Shown: positions 46,814 through 57,786, counted from the first letter of the stretch. The stretch is 64,000 nucleotides of DNA from Jeongeupia naejangsanensis (GCF_016865585.1 NZ_JAESND010000002.1:1-64000); one strand, 5' to 3'. Notes: generated by a model from the sequence alone, not told the origin. A program made the numbers and translations.

Positions 46814-47923
46814 TTAGTCGTCGCGGCGGATATCCAGCAATTCCTTCAACTGACCCAGCGTCGAATCGTCCTTGATCACCGTCTTCAGCCATTCCTCCAG
46901 CGGCATTTCCGCCCACTTGGCGGCACGTTCGGCCAGCAGGGCGACCGGGCTGTGCGGTTCGTTGGTGCGGAAGTAGCGGGCGACTTCGCGCAGCTGGCGC
47001 ACGGCGTCGGCGCGGGTCGTAACCGGGCCGTGGTTTACTGCGGCTTGTTGCGCGTTCATCGGCGTACTCGCGGTCGGAGGGACGAAGGGGGCGATTTCGG
47101 CGGTGGATGGCGGTGCCGCAGCGGCTGTCGCTGCCGGCGCGACGACGGTGCCGCCACACTGTTCGAGCAGGCGTTTGGCAACGTCACTGATGGCCGCCAA
47201 TGCGTCACGCACGCCGGCCAGACTCGGGGCGTTGTAGCCGAAACGTTCGTCCAGCTGCTTGTCGAGGGTGCTGTAGGCGGTTTGCGCGGTTTCGATGTCA
47301 CCGACCAGGCGCGCAAACCATGGCGCACCGCTGGCATTGACGGCCTTGTCGAACACGTCGCCGGCCAGTTTGCCTTCGGCAATCGCCCGGGCCCGTGCGT
47401 CCTGATCGCGCAGGCCGATGTTTTCGACCTCGCGTGACTCCTGCCAGCGGTACCAGTCGTAAGCGCCGTGCTGGGGCGAAACCAGTGCGACCTGGCGCAG
47501 CGCCAGCCCCAGCTGATTGTTCAGCCATTCGAGCTTGCCGACGCGTTCGTCCAGATCATCCGGATCCAGCTCCGGGTAGAGCGTGTCCCAGAATCTGGAC
47601 AGCAGTCCGCCAATCAGATCGAGGCTGAAGGCGGTGCCGCCGAAGCCCTCGGTTTTGGTCAGCGCCTCGGCCAGCCAGACCGCCAGTTGCAGGTCCTTGC
47701 TCTTGGTCGCGAGTGCGTCATCGCACAGCTGGCGGACCTTGCCCCACTCGGCACTCTTGCGGCTCGACTCCCATTCGCCCAGATCAAGGCTGGGGTCGTC
47801 GGCGCGCCGCGCTTCGCGGATGGTGTCGAACAGCGACGAGTAGCCGAGGTCTTCGCCGGCAGGATGGTCGGCGGAAATCGGCGCGAGCAGCAGTTCGAGC
47901 CGGGCGTGGTGATTGTTGTCCAT
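46814..47923 (-). CDS. tssA: Type VI secretion protein TssA
   Basis: 369 residues. The ImpA N-terminal domain (LLAPISADHPAGEDLGYSSLFDTIREARR, LAVWLAEALTKTEGF, FWDTLYPELDPDD) is clear. A Pro/Ala-rich linker leads to a C-terminal domain (RADAVRQLREVARYFRTNEPHSPVALL) that forms the TssA ring. TssA caps the growing sheath and helps start baseplate assembly. Follows the PAAR gene by 24 bases. Confidence 0.92.
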   Translation of the reverse strand: MDNNHHARLELLLAPISADHPAGEDLGYSSLFDTIREARRADDPSLDLGEWESSRKSAEWGKVRQLCDDALATKSKDLQLAVWLAEALTKTEGFGGTAFSLDLIGGLLSRFWDTLYPELDPDDLDERVGKLEWLNNQLGLALRQVALVSPQHGAYDWYRWQESREVENIGLRDQDARARAIAEGKLAGDVFDKAVNASGAPWFARLVGDIETAQTAYSTLDKQLDERFGYNAPSLAGVRDALAAISDVAKRLLEQCGGTVVAPAATAAAAPPSTAEIAPFVPPTASTPMNAQQAAVNHGPVTTRADAVRQLREVARYFRTNEPHSPVALLAERAAKWAEMPLEEWLKTVIKDDSTLGQLKELLDIRRDD

Positions 47924-47947
47924 GATGGTTCGGTTCCGTGAAGGGGG

Positions 47948-48211
47948 TCAGCCCTTGGCGACATTGGGGACGGTCGAGATCAGCGCTGCGCCGCAGCTGG
48001 TCTTGTGGCCTTCAAGCGCGACCGGTTTGCCGTCGATCAGCCAGTTTGGATCGCCTTCGACAATGGTGACGCTGCCGTGCCCCTTTTCGGGGCAGGAGAC
48101 CGAATCGCCGAGCCGGGCAATTGCCTTGCCCATGGCCTTGGCGTTGGGCGAGGCGCTGACGACCGAGCCGCCATGGCTGGTCGGATCGCCGAGCCGGATG
48201 ACTTTCTTCAT
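47948..48211 (-). CDS. PAAR-domain T6SS spike tip protein
   Basis: 87 residues, a bare PAAR domain (VIRLGDPTSHGGSV, GKAIARLGDSVSCPEKGHG, PVALEGHKTSCGA) with the His/Cys zinc set. It caps the VgrG spike and carries no fused toxin. Its ATG overlaps the stop of the upstream 480-aa gene (ATGA). Any effector must bind without fusion or lie elsewhere. Confidence 0.94.
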   Translation of the reverse strand: MKKVIRLGDPTSHGGSVVSASPNAKAMGKAIARLGDSVSCPEKGHGSVTIVEGDPNWLIDGKPVALEGHKTSCGAALISTVPNVAKG

Positions 48212-49650
48212 GCGGTGTGTTCCTCGGGAAGGGCGTGGCTGACGATGCTGCTGACGATCTGTGTGTCACCGTCGAATTCGGCGATCAGGACCGGTTGCTG
48301 CAGCTGCGCTGCCTGGGTGATGGCAATGGCGTTGAGCAGGGCACCGCGGGCGCCGCCTACATCGCCGAACTCGGTGACGACGTTGCTGGCATCGTTGATC
48401 GGATTGAGTTCGGACTCGAAATAGCTGAGTACCGTGGCGACCGCCGCCAGCCGCTGGCCACCGACGTCGACACCGCCGCAGTTGTGCGCCAGCCACGCAA
48501 GCGTATGACTCTGGTCGTCACCGGCCTCGGCGGGGTCGAACGGCAGTGGCCGCAAGCCGGCGTTGATCAGTGCGCCTTCGACGGTGCCACGCAATTGCTG
48601 GCTGAGCTTGTTGCCCTTGGGCAGGGCTTCATCGCTGTAGAGTTCGCGACTCAGGTGGATGCGGGCGATCGGCGCCAGCTCGATCAGGCCGGGGCGCCAT
48701 TGCGCCGGAACGCGTCCCCAGCCGGAGGCATCATCCTTTTTGCCGTGATCGCGTTCCCAGTAAGGCTGGTACGGATCTGCCCCGTCCGATTGCAGGTTGT
48801 CCACGTCGGCTGGTGCGGTCAGGCCGGCGCGCGTGAACAGTTGCAGGACCACGGCCTGCCCCGGTTTGCCTTGCCAGCGCTGCATTTCGGCCTGCTGCGG
48901 GTCGAGCGGCTCGAACTCGTCGTCGTCTGGCTGCTCGGCCAGCGGCGAATCGCACGCCAGCAGCAGCAGCCCCGGCTGCGTCGGGTCATTGCGCAACAGT
49001 GCGATCACCCGGTCGTTGATGCTGCCGTTGCCCGGCAGGAACTTGCAGGTCGTGCCGGTCGCTGCATCGTGGCCGGCTTCTTTCAGCGCATCGTTGAACG
49101 AGAGCTTGATCTGTTCCAGCAAGGCCCGGCCATCCTGCCCCTGGCCTGGCTGGACGTACAGTGGCAACCAGGCCAGCGCGGGGGTCTCCGTGATGGCGGT
49201 GGCCAGCGTTTCGCTCAGCGCATCGGCAATGGCAGCGGTCCGGTCGGTGACGTCGGTCATCGGCGCACCCTGCATCCACAGGGCTTGCGGCGGGGCGGTA
49301 TCGCACCATGGCGGCATTTCGCCTGCAACGACATTCGCCCAGATGGCCCGGCATTCGGCAAAGTGCTGCCGTTCGAGTAGCTCGGCATCATGCGCCTGAC
49401 GGGCCTGCGCGACCCGGTCGGTCTGTGCCTTGGCCTGGGCGTCGATCTCGGCTTCTTGCCGGGCTGCTTCACGCTTGGTTCGCCAGGCACGCCAGAGCAC
49501 GATGCCCAGCGCGAACACCAGCGGCGGCAAGACGAGGAGTCCGAACAGCGATGGGGCGGACATCGCACCGGCGTTGAACGGAATGGCAAAACCAAGCAGG
49601 CCCAGCCAAAGCACGGCCAGACCGATCAGGATCGAGAGATTGAGAATCAT
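48208..49650 (-). CDS. Membrane protein of unknown function coupled to PAAR
   Basis: 480 residues. Two N-terminal membrane helices (about 3-25 and 33-54) precede a charged Ala/Arg/Glu coiled segment (about 55-105) and a ~370-residue soluble domain. The segment HNCGGVDVGGQRLAAVATVL...TEFGDVGGARGALLNAI is faintly like the C-terminal lobe of ketosynthase/thiolase folds, but no catalytic triad is evident. It overlaps PAAR by four bases (ATGA), so the two are made together. Possible roles are PAAR/effector loading or anchoring at the membrane; none is proved. Confidence 0.75.
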   Translation of the reverse strand: MILNLSILIGLAVLWLGLLGFAIPFNAGAMSAPSLFGLLVLPPLVFALGIVLWRAWRTKREAARQEAEIDAQAKAQTDRVAQARQAHDAELLERQHFAECRAIWANVVAGEMPPWCDTAPPQALWMQGAPMTDVTDRTAAIADALSETLATAITETPALAWLPLYVQPGQGQDGRALLEQIKLSFNDALKEAGHDAATGTTCKFLPGNGSINDRVIALLRNDPTQPGLLLLACDSPLAEQPDDDEFEPLDPQQAEMQRWQGKPGQAVVLQLFTRAGLTAPADVDNLQSDGADPYQPYWERDHGKKDDASGWGRVPAQWRPGLIELAPIARIHLSRELYSDEALPKGNKLSQQLRGTVEGALINAGLRPLPFDPAEAGDDQSHTLAWLAHNCGGVDVGGQRLAAVATVLSYFESELNPINDASNVVTEFGDVGGARGALLNAIAITQAAQLQQPVLIAEFDGDTQIVSSIVSHALPEEHTA

Positions 49651-50039
49651 GCTTACTTTTTTGCTTGTTAATTCTTTCTTGATTGTTGCTGGTTATTTTA
49701 TCTGTTTTTCCAAATATGTCTCATATCTGTCTTGATTTTGATTTCGTGCGTTTCTACCGCAAAAACGCGTTGTGCCGTCGCTGCGCACGGTGCAAAGCCG
49801 ACAGCCGGTTTCATACGCCCGACCGGGTGATGAGGTGGGCCGATTCCGGCCGTCTCGGCCGGTTGCCCCGCAGGGGCTGCAATCGTGCAGAAGGAGGAGG
49901 TCTTGATGCCGGTGCACATGATCCGGCGGGATTGCGGATCGCGATCGGCCTGTCGGGACGGGGGCGCTGCCGGCCTTAAGTTTTCTTTAAGTTGTGCTGC
50001 GCTAAGGTAAGCCTGTCCCAACCCAGCGGAGCACGCACA
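49651..50039. other. Intergenic region, divergent promoters at the T6SS end
   Basis: About 390 bases. 49650-49760 is AT-rich and should hold the promoter of the minus-strand PAAR/tssA block. 49983-50039 precedes the protease gene and contains CTTAA-N7-TTAAG followed by CGGAG as ribosome site. No supported gene lies between; the open frames here read through AT-rich sequence. Confidence 0.5.
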
Positions 50040-51521
50040 ATGCAGCAGACCCAAGCAAAAACCTGGTGGCCCAAGTTGAGTGCGCTCGTCGTCGCGGCGG
50101 CGCTTGGTGGCGCGGTCGGGGCGATCAGCAGCCGTGCCTTGCCCGTGGCGGCAGCCGCGCCCTCGGCACCGCTTGTGGCCGCACAGGCTTCCCCAACTTT
50201 GCCTGCACCTGCAGCGGCAGGTTTGCCCAGTTTCAACGACATCGTTACCCGTTACGGGCCGGCGGTGGTCAACATCAGTACCACCGGCATGACCAAGACC
50301 GCCGACGTGCAACAAGGCGCGCCGGCGCTGGATCCGAACGATCCGTTCTATGAGTTCTTCCGCCGCTTCGGCGTGCCGATGCAGCCGCAGCGGCCGCAAG
50401 TGACCCGCGGCCTTGGTTCGGGCTTCATTGTCGGCTCGGACGGCCTGATCCTGACCAATGCACACGTCGTCGACGGCGCCAGCGAGGTCACGGTCAAGCT
50501 GACCGACAAGCGCGAGTTCAAGGCCAAGGTGATCGGCGTCGACAAGCCGACCGACGTCGCCGTACTGCGCATCGATGCCAAGGATCTGCCGACGGTGAAG
50601 CTCGGTGATCCGGCAGCGTCGCGTGTCGGTGACTGGGTGCTGGCGATCGGGTCGCCCTACGGCTTCGAAAACTCGGTGACCGCCGGCATTGTCTCGGCCA
50701 AATCGCGCAGCCTGCCGGACGAAAGCTACGTGCCGTTCATCCAGACCGACGTGGCGATCAATCCGGGCAACTCGGGCGGGCCGCTGTTCAATGCGGCTGG
50801 CGAGGTGATCGCGATCAATTCGCAGATCTACAGCCGTTCGGGCGGTTTCCAGGGCTTGTCGTTCTCGATTCCGATCGACGTGGTCAAGCAGGTCGAGCAG
50901 CAGATCCTGACCCACGGCAAGGTCGTTCGCGGCCAGCTCGGCGTGATGGTGCAGAACGTCGATCAGTCGTTGGCCGATTCGTTCGGGCTCAAGTCGCCGA
51001 ACGGTGCGCTGATCAGCGGCGTCAATCCGGGCGGCTCGGGTGCCAAGGCCGGGCTGAAGCCGGGCGACATCGTGCTCAAATTCGGCGACACGCAAATTGC
51101 CTCGTCGGGCGATCTGCCGCCGTTGGTGGCGAACGTGAAGCCGGGCGAGACGGTGCCGATGACGATCTGGCGTGACGGCAAGGAGAAGGTCCTGCCGGTG
51201 AAGATCGACGCGGTCAAGGATGCCAAGGTGGCACAGGCGCCGCAGGATCAGGGACAGGCCAAGCTCGGTCTGTCGGTCCGACCGCTGACGGCGCAGGAAA
51301 AAACCGAAAGCGGCATCGGCAGCGGCCTAGTCGTCGGTCAGGCCAGCGGCCCGGCCGCCAAGGCCGGTATCCAGGCCGGTGATGTGGTGCTGGCGCTGAA
51401 CGGCACGCCGGTGAATTCGGTCGAGCAGCTGCGCAGCCTGGCCGCCAAGGCGGGCAAGCATGTTGCACTGCTGGTACAGCGCGACGACGCACAGATTTTC
51501 GTCCCGCTGGATCTGGGGTAA
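50040..51521 (+). CDS. degQ: Periplasmic serine endoprotease, DegP/DegQ/MucD (HtrA) family
   Basis: 493 residues. Degrades misfolded envelope proteins. A signal-anchor-like helix (about 12-33) precedes a trypsin-like domain with His142 (TNAHVV), Asp172 (TDVAVLRI) and Ser245 (GNSGGP). Two PDZ domains follow (about 300-385 and 405-490). The LA loop is short, more like DegQ/MucD than E. coli DegP. ATG 50040 has CGGAG upstream. A terminator follows. Confidence 0.92.
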   Translation: MQQTQAKTWWPKLSALVVAAALGGAVGAISSRALPVAAAAPSAPLVAAQASPTLPAPAAAGLPSFNDIVTRYGPAVVNISTTGMTKTADVQQGAPALDPNDPFYEFFRRFGVPMQPQRPQVTRGLGSGFIVGSDGLILTNAHVVDGASEVTVKLTDKREFKAKVIGVDKPTDVAVLRIDAKDLPTVKLGDPAASRVGDWVLAIGSPYGFENSVTAGIVSAKSRSLPDESYVPFIQTDVAINPGNSGGPLFNAAGEVIAINSQIYSRSGGFQGLSFSIPIDVVKQVEQQILTHGKVVRGQLGVMVQNVDQSLADSFGLKSPNGALISGVNPGGSGAKAGLKPGDIVLKFGDTQIASSGDLPPLVANVKPGETVPMTIWRDGKEKVLPVKIDAVKDAKVAQAPQDQGQAKLGLSVRPLTAQEKTESGIGSGLVVGQASGPAAKAGIQAGDVVLALNGTPVNSVEQLRSLAAKAGKHVALLVQRDDAQIFVPLDLG

Positions 51522-51581
51522 AAAGGTAGCAGGTTGGACCGGTTGAGGGACCGGTCCGGCCTTTGCCTTGCATTGTCCAGA

Positions 51582-51606
51582 ACGGGCCGCGTTGCGGCCC
51601 GTTTTG
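51582..51606 (+). terminator. Terminator after the degQ-type gene
   Basis: ACGGGCCGC (51582-51590), loop GTT and GCGGCCCGT (51594-51602) are followed by TTTTG. It sits between convergent genes and only reads well on plus. Confidence 0.85.
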
Positions 51607-51610
51607 TCGT

Positions 51611-53653
<2,043 letters not shown>

Positions 53654-53816
53654 TCAAAAGACTGTTTGAATTTTGAGCCTAGCGCCGGGGCACGGCAAGC
53701 GGTAGTCGGGGTTTGTCCGCAAGTCGCGTTTTCAAACGGCGTGCGCGTTGACCGGTTCCGGCGCATGGAGCCGGCAGCCTGCGATGCGCCGCTCTAAGCT
53801 GGACGGAGTCCCCGCC

Positions 53817-54794
53817 ATGGAGTCCGCCATGTCCCGCCTGCTTGCCATCCTGATGTTCGTCGCCGCAACCGCCCATGCCGATCCGTTGCCATCGTGGCAG
53901 GAGGGCGCCAGCAAGACGGCGATCACCGGTTTCGTTGCGCGCATCAGCAAGGAAAAAACGCCCGACTACCTGCCGCCCGAGGCGCGCGTTGCGGTGTTCG
54001 ATGTCGACGAGCCGCTACTGTATGCCAGCAGCGCCGAACTGGCGTTTGCCGTTGACGAGGTCAAACGGCTGGCACCGCAGCGGCCGGAGTGGGCCAAAAC
54101 GGCGCCGTTCAGCACCGTTCTGGCCGGCCAGCCGGTGAAAAGTGCTGCCGACGCGCAGGCGCTGATCGCAGCAACGCACGACGGCAACGTCGATGCGCTG
54201 ACCGCGCGGGTGCAGCGCTGGCTGGCCGAGCCGGCCAATCGCAGCGCCGCGCAGGGCTATGCGCAGGTGCGCGAGTTGATGGCCTATCTGCGCACCAGCG
54301 GTTTCAGGGTCTGGATCGTGTCGAGTGGCGACAGCGGCTTCGTGCGCCCGTGGGCCGAGCGAGTCTACGGCGTCCCGCCGGAGCAGGTGGTTGCCAGCAC
54401 GCTGAAGGCCAGGCTGGCCTTGCAGGGGGGCAGTGCCACCATCGTACGCAGCCCTGCATTCGAGACCGTCCTGACCGGCGCGGCCAAGCCGGTGGCCGTC
54501 GAGCGTGCGATCGGCCGCCGGCCGGTACTGGCGTTCGGTGACAGTGATACCGACCTGCCGCTGCTGCAATGGGTGTCGGCCGGCCGGACCCGTTTTGTCG
54601 CGCTGCTGGATCGGGGCGACGGTGCCGAGCAGGCGCAGGCCGCGGCATTGAATCTGGGCTGGCTGGTCGTCGACGCCGGGCGCGACTGGCGGCAGGGAAC
54701 CGCCACCGCGGCTGCGACAGGGCAGCAGCAAGCCGCCAGCACGCAGGCCGAGCCGAGCGCACTGGTGCTTCACGCGCGTGACATGCTGCGTTAG
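53817..54794 (+). CDS. Exported HAD-like phosphatase with altered motif I
   Basis: 325 residues. Signal peptide to about residue 21 (MSRLLAILMFVAATAHA). HAD motif II is VWIVSSGDSGF, motif III is probably AKPVAVERAIG, and motif IV is FGDSDTDLPLL. Motif I reads FDVDEPLLY (Asp62, Asp64) where DxDGT is usual, so Gly and Thr are replaced by Glu and Pro. Activity is therefore uncertain. GGAG lies eight bases before ATG 53817; ATG 53829 is also possible. Confidence 0.82.
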   Translation: MESAMSRLLAILMFVAATAHADPLPSWQEGASKTAITGFVARISKEKTPDYLPPEARVAVFDVDEPLLYASSAELAFAVDEVKRLAPQRPEWAKTAPFSTVLAGQPVKSAADAQALIAATHDGNVDALTARVQRWLAEPANRSAAQGYAQVRELMAYLRTSGFRVWIVSSGDSGFVRPWAERVYGVPPEQVVASTLKARLALQGGSATIVRSPAFETVLTGAAKPVAVERAIGRRPVLAFGDSDTDLPLLQWVSAGRTRFVALLDRGDGAEQAQAAALNLGWLVVDAGRDWRQGTATAAATGQQQAASTQAEPSALVLHARDMLR

Positions 54795-54821
54795 GTATAC
54801 TGGGGCGTGATTCGCTGGTTG

Positions 54822-54858
54822 ATAGAGACTGCCTATCGGTTGCATCAACAATGCCGAT
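54822..54858 (+). promoter_or_regulatory. OxyR-like four-element site before the peroxiredoxin gene
   Basis: ATAG-N7-CTAT-N7-ATCA-N7-CGAT. The first half matches the OxyR tetramer pattern exactly and spacing is perfect across all four elements; the second half has mismatches. A TTGGAC -35-like box starts at its right edge (54858). It fits peroxide-induced expression of the peroxiredoxin 68 bases downstream. Confidence 0.6.
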
Positions 54859-54925
54859 TGGACAGCAACTCGCCGCAGCGACTATCTTTTACGCGATTTT
54901 TTCAAACCGATTCAGGAGAACTTCC

Positions 54926-55531
54926 ATGGCCGTACTCGTTGGCAAAAACGCTCCGGACTTCAACGCCTCTGCCGTGCTCGGCAATGGCCAGATCGACGAC
55001 AACTTCAACTTCAAGAAGGCCACCGAAGGCAAGTACGCCGTCGTGTTCTTCTACCCGCTGGACTTCACCTTCGTCTGCCCGTCCGAACTGATCGCCTTCG
55101 ACAACCGTCTGGAAGAGTTCAAGAAGCGCAACGTTGAAGTGATCGGCGTGTCGATCGACAGCGCCTTCACCCACAGCGCATGGCGCAACACCCCGGTTGA
55201 AAAGGGCGGTATCGGCCAGGTCGGCTACACCCTCGTCGCCGACATCAAGCACGAAATCTGCCAGGCATACGACGTCGAACTGGCTGGTGCCGGCGTTGCA
55301 CTGCGCGGTTCCTTCCTGATCGACAAGGCCGGCGTGGTTCAGCACCAGGTCGTCAACAACCTGCCGCTGGGTCGCGACATCGACGAAATGCTGCGCGTGA
55401 TCGACGCCCTGCAGTTCACCGAAGAGCACGGCGAAGTCTGCCCGGCTGGCTGGAACAAGGGCAAGAAGGGCATGAAGGCTGACGCTGCCGGCGTCGCCAA
55501 GTACCTGGCTGAAGAAGCAGCAGCCCTGTAA
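54926..55531 (+). CDS. Typical 2-Cys peroxiredoxin (AhpC/Prx1 type)
   Basis: 201 residues. Reduces H2O2 and organic peroxides. Peroxidatic Cys51 in FYPLDFTFVCPSE and resolving Cys172 in EVCPAGW define the typical 2-Cys class; an extra Cys112 is present. AGGAG precedes ATG 54926. A longer reading from 54851 would run through the OxyR-like site and promoter and is rejected. No AhpF follows, so the reductant is unknown. Confidence 0.94.
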   Translation: MAVLVGKNAPDFNASAVLGNGQIDDNFNFKKATEGKYAVVFFYPLDFTFVCPSELIAFDNRLEEFKKRNVEVIGVSIDSAFTHSAWRNTPVEKGGIGQVGYTLVADIKHEICQAYDVELAGAGVALRGSFLIDKAGVVQHQVVNNLPLGRDIDEMLRVIDALQFTEEHGEVCPAGWNKGKKGMKADAAGVAKYLAEEAAAL

Positions 55532-55568
55532 TCGAGATCGAGATGCGTCCAGCATCCGCTTGCGCGAA

Positions 55569-55592
55569 GAGCGCCGCCTCCGGGCGGCGCTT
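55569..55592 (+). terminator. Terminator after the peroxiredoxin gene
   Basis: AGCGCCGCC, loop TCCG and GGCGGCGCT are followed by TTTTTG. Confidence 0.9.
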
Positions 55593-55644
55593 TTTGCTTT
55601 CCGATCGGTCATAATTGCCGCTTTGCCGTCATCTGGTTTTTCGC

Positions 55645-56796
55645 ATGTCGCAACACGTGATCGCCCCGCCGCAGGAAGGACAGAGCCCGCAAGCCTGGTA
55701 CGACAGCCTCAAGGGGCAGGAAGGCTTCATCGCCGACGGCGCGCAGGCCGCGGCCATTGCCCGGCTCGATACGCTGTGGCACGAGCTGGTCGAGTTCAAA
55801 CGGAAGCGCGGGCGCTTTCTGGGCAAATCGCTGCTGCCGCAACCGGCGCTGCCGCGCGGATTGTGGTTCTGGGGCGGCGTCGGCCGTGGCAAGAGCTTCC
55901 TGATGGATGCGTTCTTTGCCAGCCTGCCGTACAAGCGAAAGAAGCGGCTGCACTTTCACCAGTTCATGCAGGAAGTCCATGCCGAACTGAAAAAGCAGGC
56001 CGGTACCGATGATCCGATGGCCGGCGTGGCCGCCAAATGGGCCAAAGCGGTGCGGGTGTTGTGCTTCGACGAATTCCACGTCTCGGACATTGCCGACGCG
56101 ATGATCCTCGGCCGGCTGATGGAAGGACTGTTCGCGCGCGGCGTGGTGCTGATCGCGACCAGCAACTACGCGCCGGACGGCCTGTATCCAAACGGCCTGC
56201 AGCGCGCCAACTTCCTGCCGACGATCGCGTTGCTCAAAGAAAAACTCGACGTGCTCAATATCGACTCGGGCAACGACTACCGGATGCGCACGCTGTCGAA
56301 AGCGCGCACCTACCTGAGCCCGGCGGGTACCGATGCCGACGCCGAACTGGCGGCGATCTTCGATGCCGTTGCAGTCGGCGCACCGCTGTCGAAAACGCTG
56401 ACGATCGAAGGCCGCAAGATTGCCGCGCTGCGCCATGCCAACGGCGTGGTCTGGTTCGATTTTGCGGTGCTGTGCGGCGATGGTCGCGCGCAGGCCGACT
56501 ACCTCGAACTGGCGCGGCGTTTCCACACGGTGATCGTCGCCAACATCCCGAAGCTCGGTCCGGCGACATCGAATCAGGCGCGGCGGCTGACGTGGCTGGT
56601 CGACGTGCTTTACGACCATCGCGTCAAGCTGATCCTGTCGGCCGCGGTCGGCGTCGACGACCTGTATACCGAAGGCACGCAGGCGAGCGAGTTCTTCCGC
56701 ACCGCCAGCCGACTGACCGAAATGCAATCGAAGGAATACCTCGCGCTGCCGCACCAGAGTGTGCAGGAGCAGCTGGCGGGGATTTCCGAAACCTGA
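55645..56796 (+). CDS. zapE: Cell division protein ZapE (AFG1-like ATPase)
   Basis: 383 residues. ATPase that modulates the FtsZ ring, related to yeast Afg1. Walker A is GGVGRGKS (77-84), Walker B is VLCFDEFHV, and sensor-like TSNYAP follows. FHQFMQEVHAEL is typical of the family. Start at ATG 55645; upstream open sequence overlaps the terminator. Fourteen bases before the quinone oxidoreductase gene. Confidence 0.92.
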   Translation: MSQHVIAPPQEGQSPQAWYDSLKGQEGFIADGAQAAAIARLDTLWHELVEFKRKRGRFLGKSLLPQPALPRGLWFWGGVGRGKSFLMDAFFASLPYKRKKRLHFHQFMQEVHAELKKQAGTDDPMAGVAAKWAKAVRVLCFDEFHVSDIADAMILGRLMEGLFARGVVLIATSNYAPDGLYPNGLQRANFLPTIALLKEKLDVLNIDSGNDYRMRTLSKARTYLSPAGTDADAELAAIFDAVAVGAPLSKTLTIEGRKIAALRHANGVVWFDFAVLCGDGRAQADYLELARRFHTVIVANIPKLGPATSNQARRLTWLVDVLYDHRVKLILSAAVGVDDLYTEGTQASEFFRTASRLTEMQSKEYLALPHQSVQEQLAGISET

Positions 56797-56809
56797 GCAG
56801 AGCGGGATC

Positions 56810-57784
56810 ATGACCGACACGATGCAAGCCGTATTGCCCGATGCCTATCCGCGCCTCGTCTGGGGCGAGCTGCCACGACCGGTGGCCGGCCCCGGCCAGT
56901 TGCTGGTCCGTGTCCGTGCAGCCGGAATCAACCGCGCCGATCTGATTCAGGCCGCCGGCCACTATCCGCCACCACCCGGTGAATCGGCCGTGCTCGGGCT
57001 GGAAATCGCCGGCGAGGTGGTGGCAACGGGCGAGGGCGTCAGCGGGTTTGCCCTTGGCGACGCCGTCTTCGGTCTGGTACCGGGGGGCGCGTATGCCGAG
57101 TACTGCGTGCTCGATGCCGCACTGGCCATCGCAAAGCCTGCCGCGCTGGGTTGGGCCGAAGCGGCCAGCCTGCCCGAAGTCTGGATGACCGTCTGGCTCA
57201 ATCTGGTCGAGCTGGGCGGGCTGCGTGCGGGGCAGCGTCTGCTGGTGCACGCAGGAGCCAGCGGCATCGGTGCCGCAGCGATCCAGCTCGGCAAGCGCCT
57301 TGGTGCCGAGGTGCTGACCACGGTCGGCAGCGTCGAGAAGGGGGCGTGGTGCACGACGCTGGGCGCCGACCGGGTGATCCACTATCACGACGAGGACTTC
57401 GTCGACGTGGTGAAGGCTGCCGGCGGCGCCGACCTGATCCTCGAAACCGTCGGCGGCGATTACCTCGGCCGCGACCAGCAGTGTCTGAACCGCGACGGCA
57501 GCATCATCGTCATCGGCCTGCTGCGCGGTACCAAGGCCGAGCTCAACGTCGGCCTGCTGCTGGTCAAGCGCCAGCGCGTGCAGGGTTCGGCACTGCGCAG
57601 CCAGACGCTCGACGCCAAGGCGAGAACGGCTGCGGCCGTTGCCGAGCACGTTGTGCCGGACATCGCCAGCGGGGCGCTCAAGCCGTCGCTCGACCGCGTG
57701 TTCGCTGCCAGCGATGCGCAGGCCGCGCACGACTACGTCGCGCAGAACCGTAACCTTGGCAAGGTGGTGTTGATCTTCGATTGA
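56810..57784 (+). CDS. NAD(P)H:quinone oxidoreductase, PIG3/zeta-crystallin type
   Basis: 324 residues of the medium-chain dehydrogenase superfamily without zinc ligands. RVRAAGINRADLIQAAGHYPPPPG and VLGLEIAGEVV open the GroES-like half. The cofactor fold has HAGASGIGAAAIQLGKRLGA. The PIG3-type NPP-like pattern suggests one-electron reduction of quinones. Probably in an operon with zapE. Confidence 0.9.
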   Translation: MTDTMQAVLPDAYPRLVWGELPRPVAGPGQLLVRVRAAGINRADLIQAAGHYPPPPGESAVLGLEIAGEVVATGEGVSGFALGDAVFGLVPGGAYAEYCVLDAALAIAKPAALGWAEAASLPEVWMTVWLNLVELGGLRAGQRLLVHAGASGIGAAAIQLGKRLGAEVLTTVGSVEKGAWCTTLGADRVIHYHDEDFVDVVKAAGGADLILETVGGDYLGRDQQCLNRDGSIIVIGLLRGTKAELNVGLLLVKRQRVQGSALRSQTLDAKARTAAAVAEHVVPDIASGALKPSLDRVFAASDAQAAHDYVAQNRNLGKVVLIFD

Positions 57785-57786
57785 GG

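Noticed and set aside
49683-49979. Small plus-strand gene before the protease
   Set aside because: Reads through AT-rich divergent promoter sequence with no ribosome site or family.
54851-54925. N-terminal extension of the peroxiredoxin
   Set aside because: It would start inside the OxyR-like site and cover the promoter; ATG 54926 has AGGAG and matches family length.
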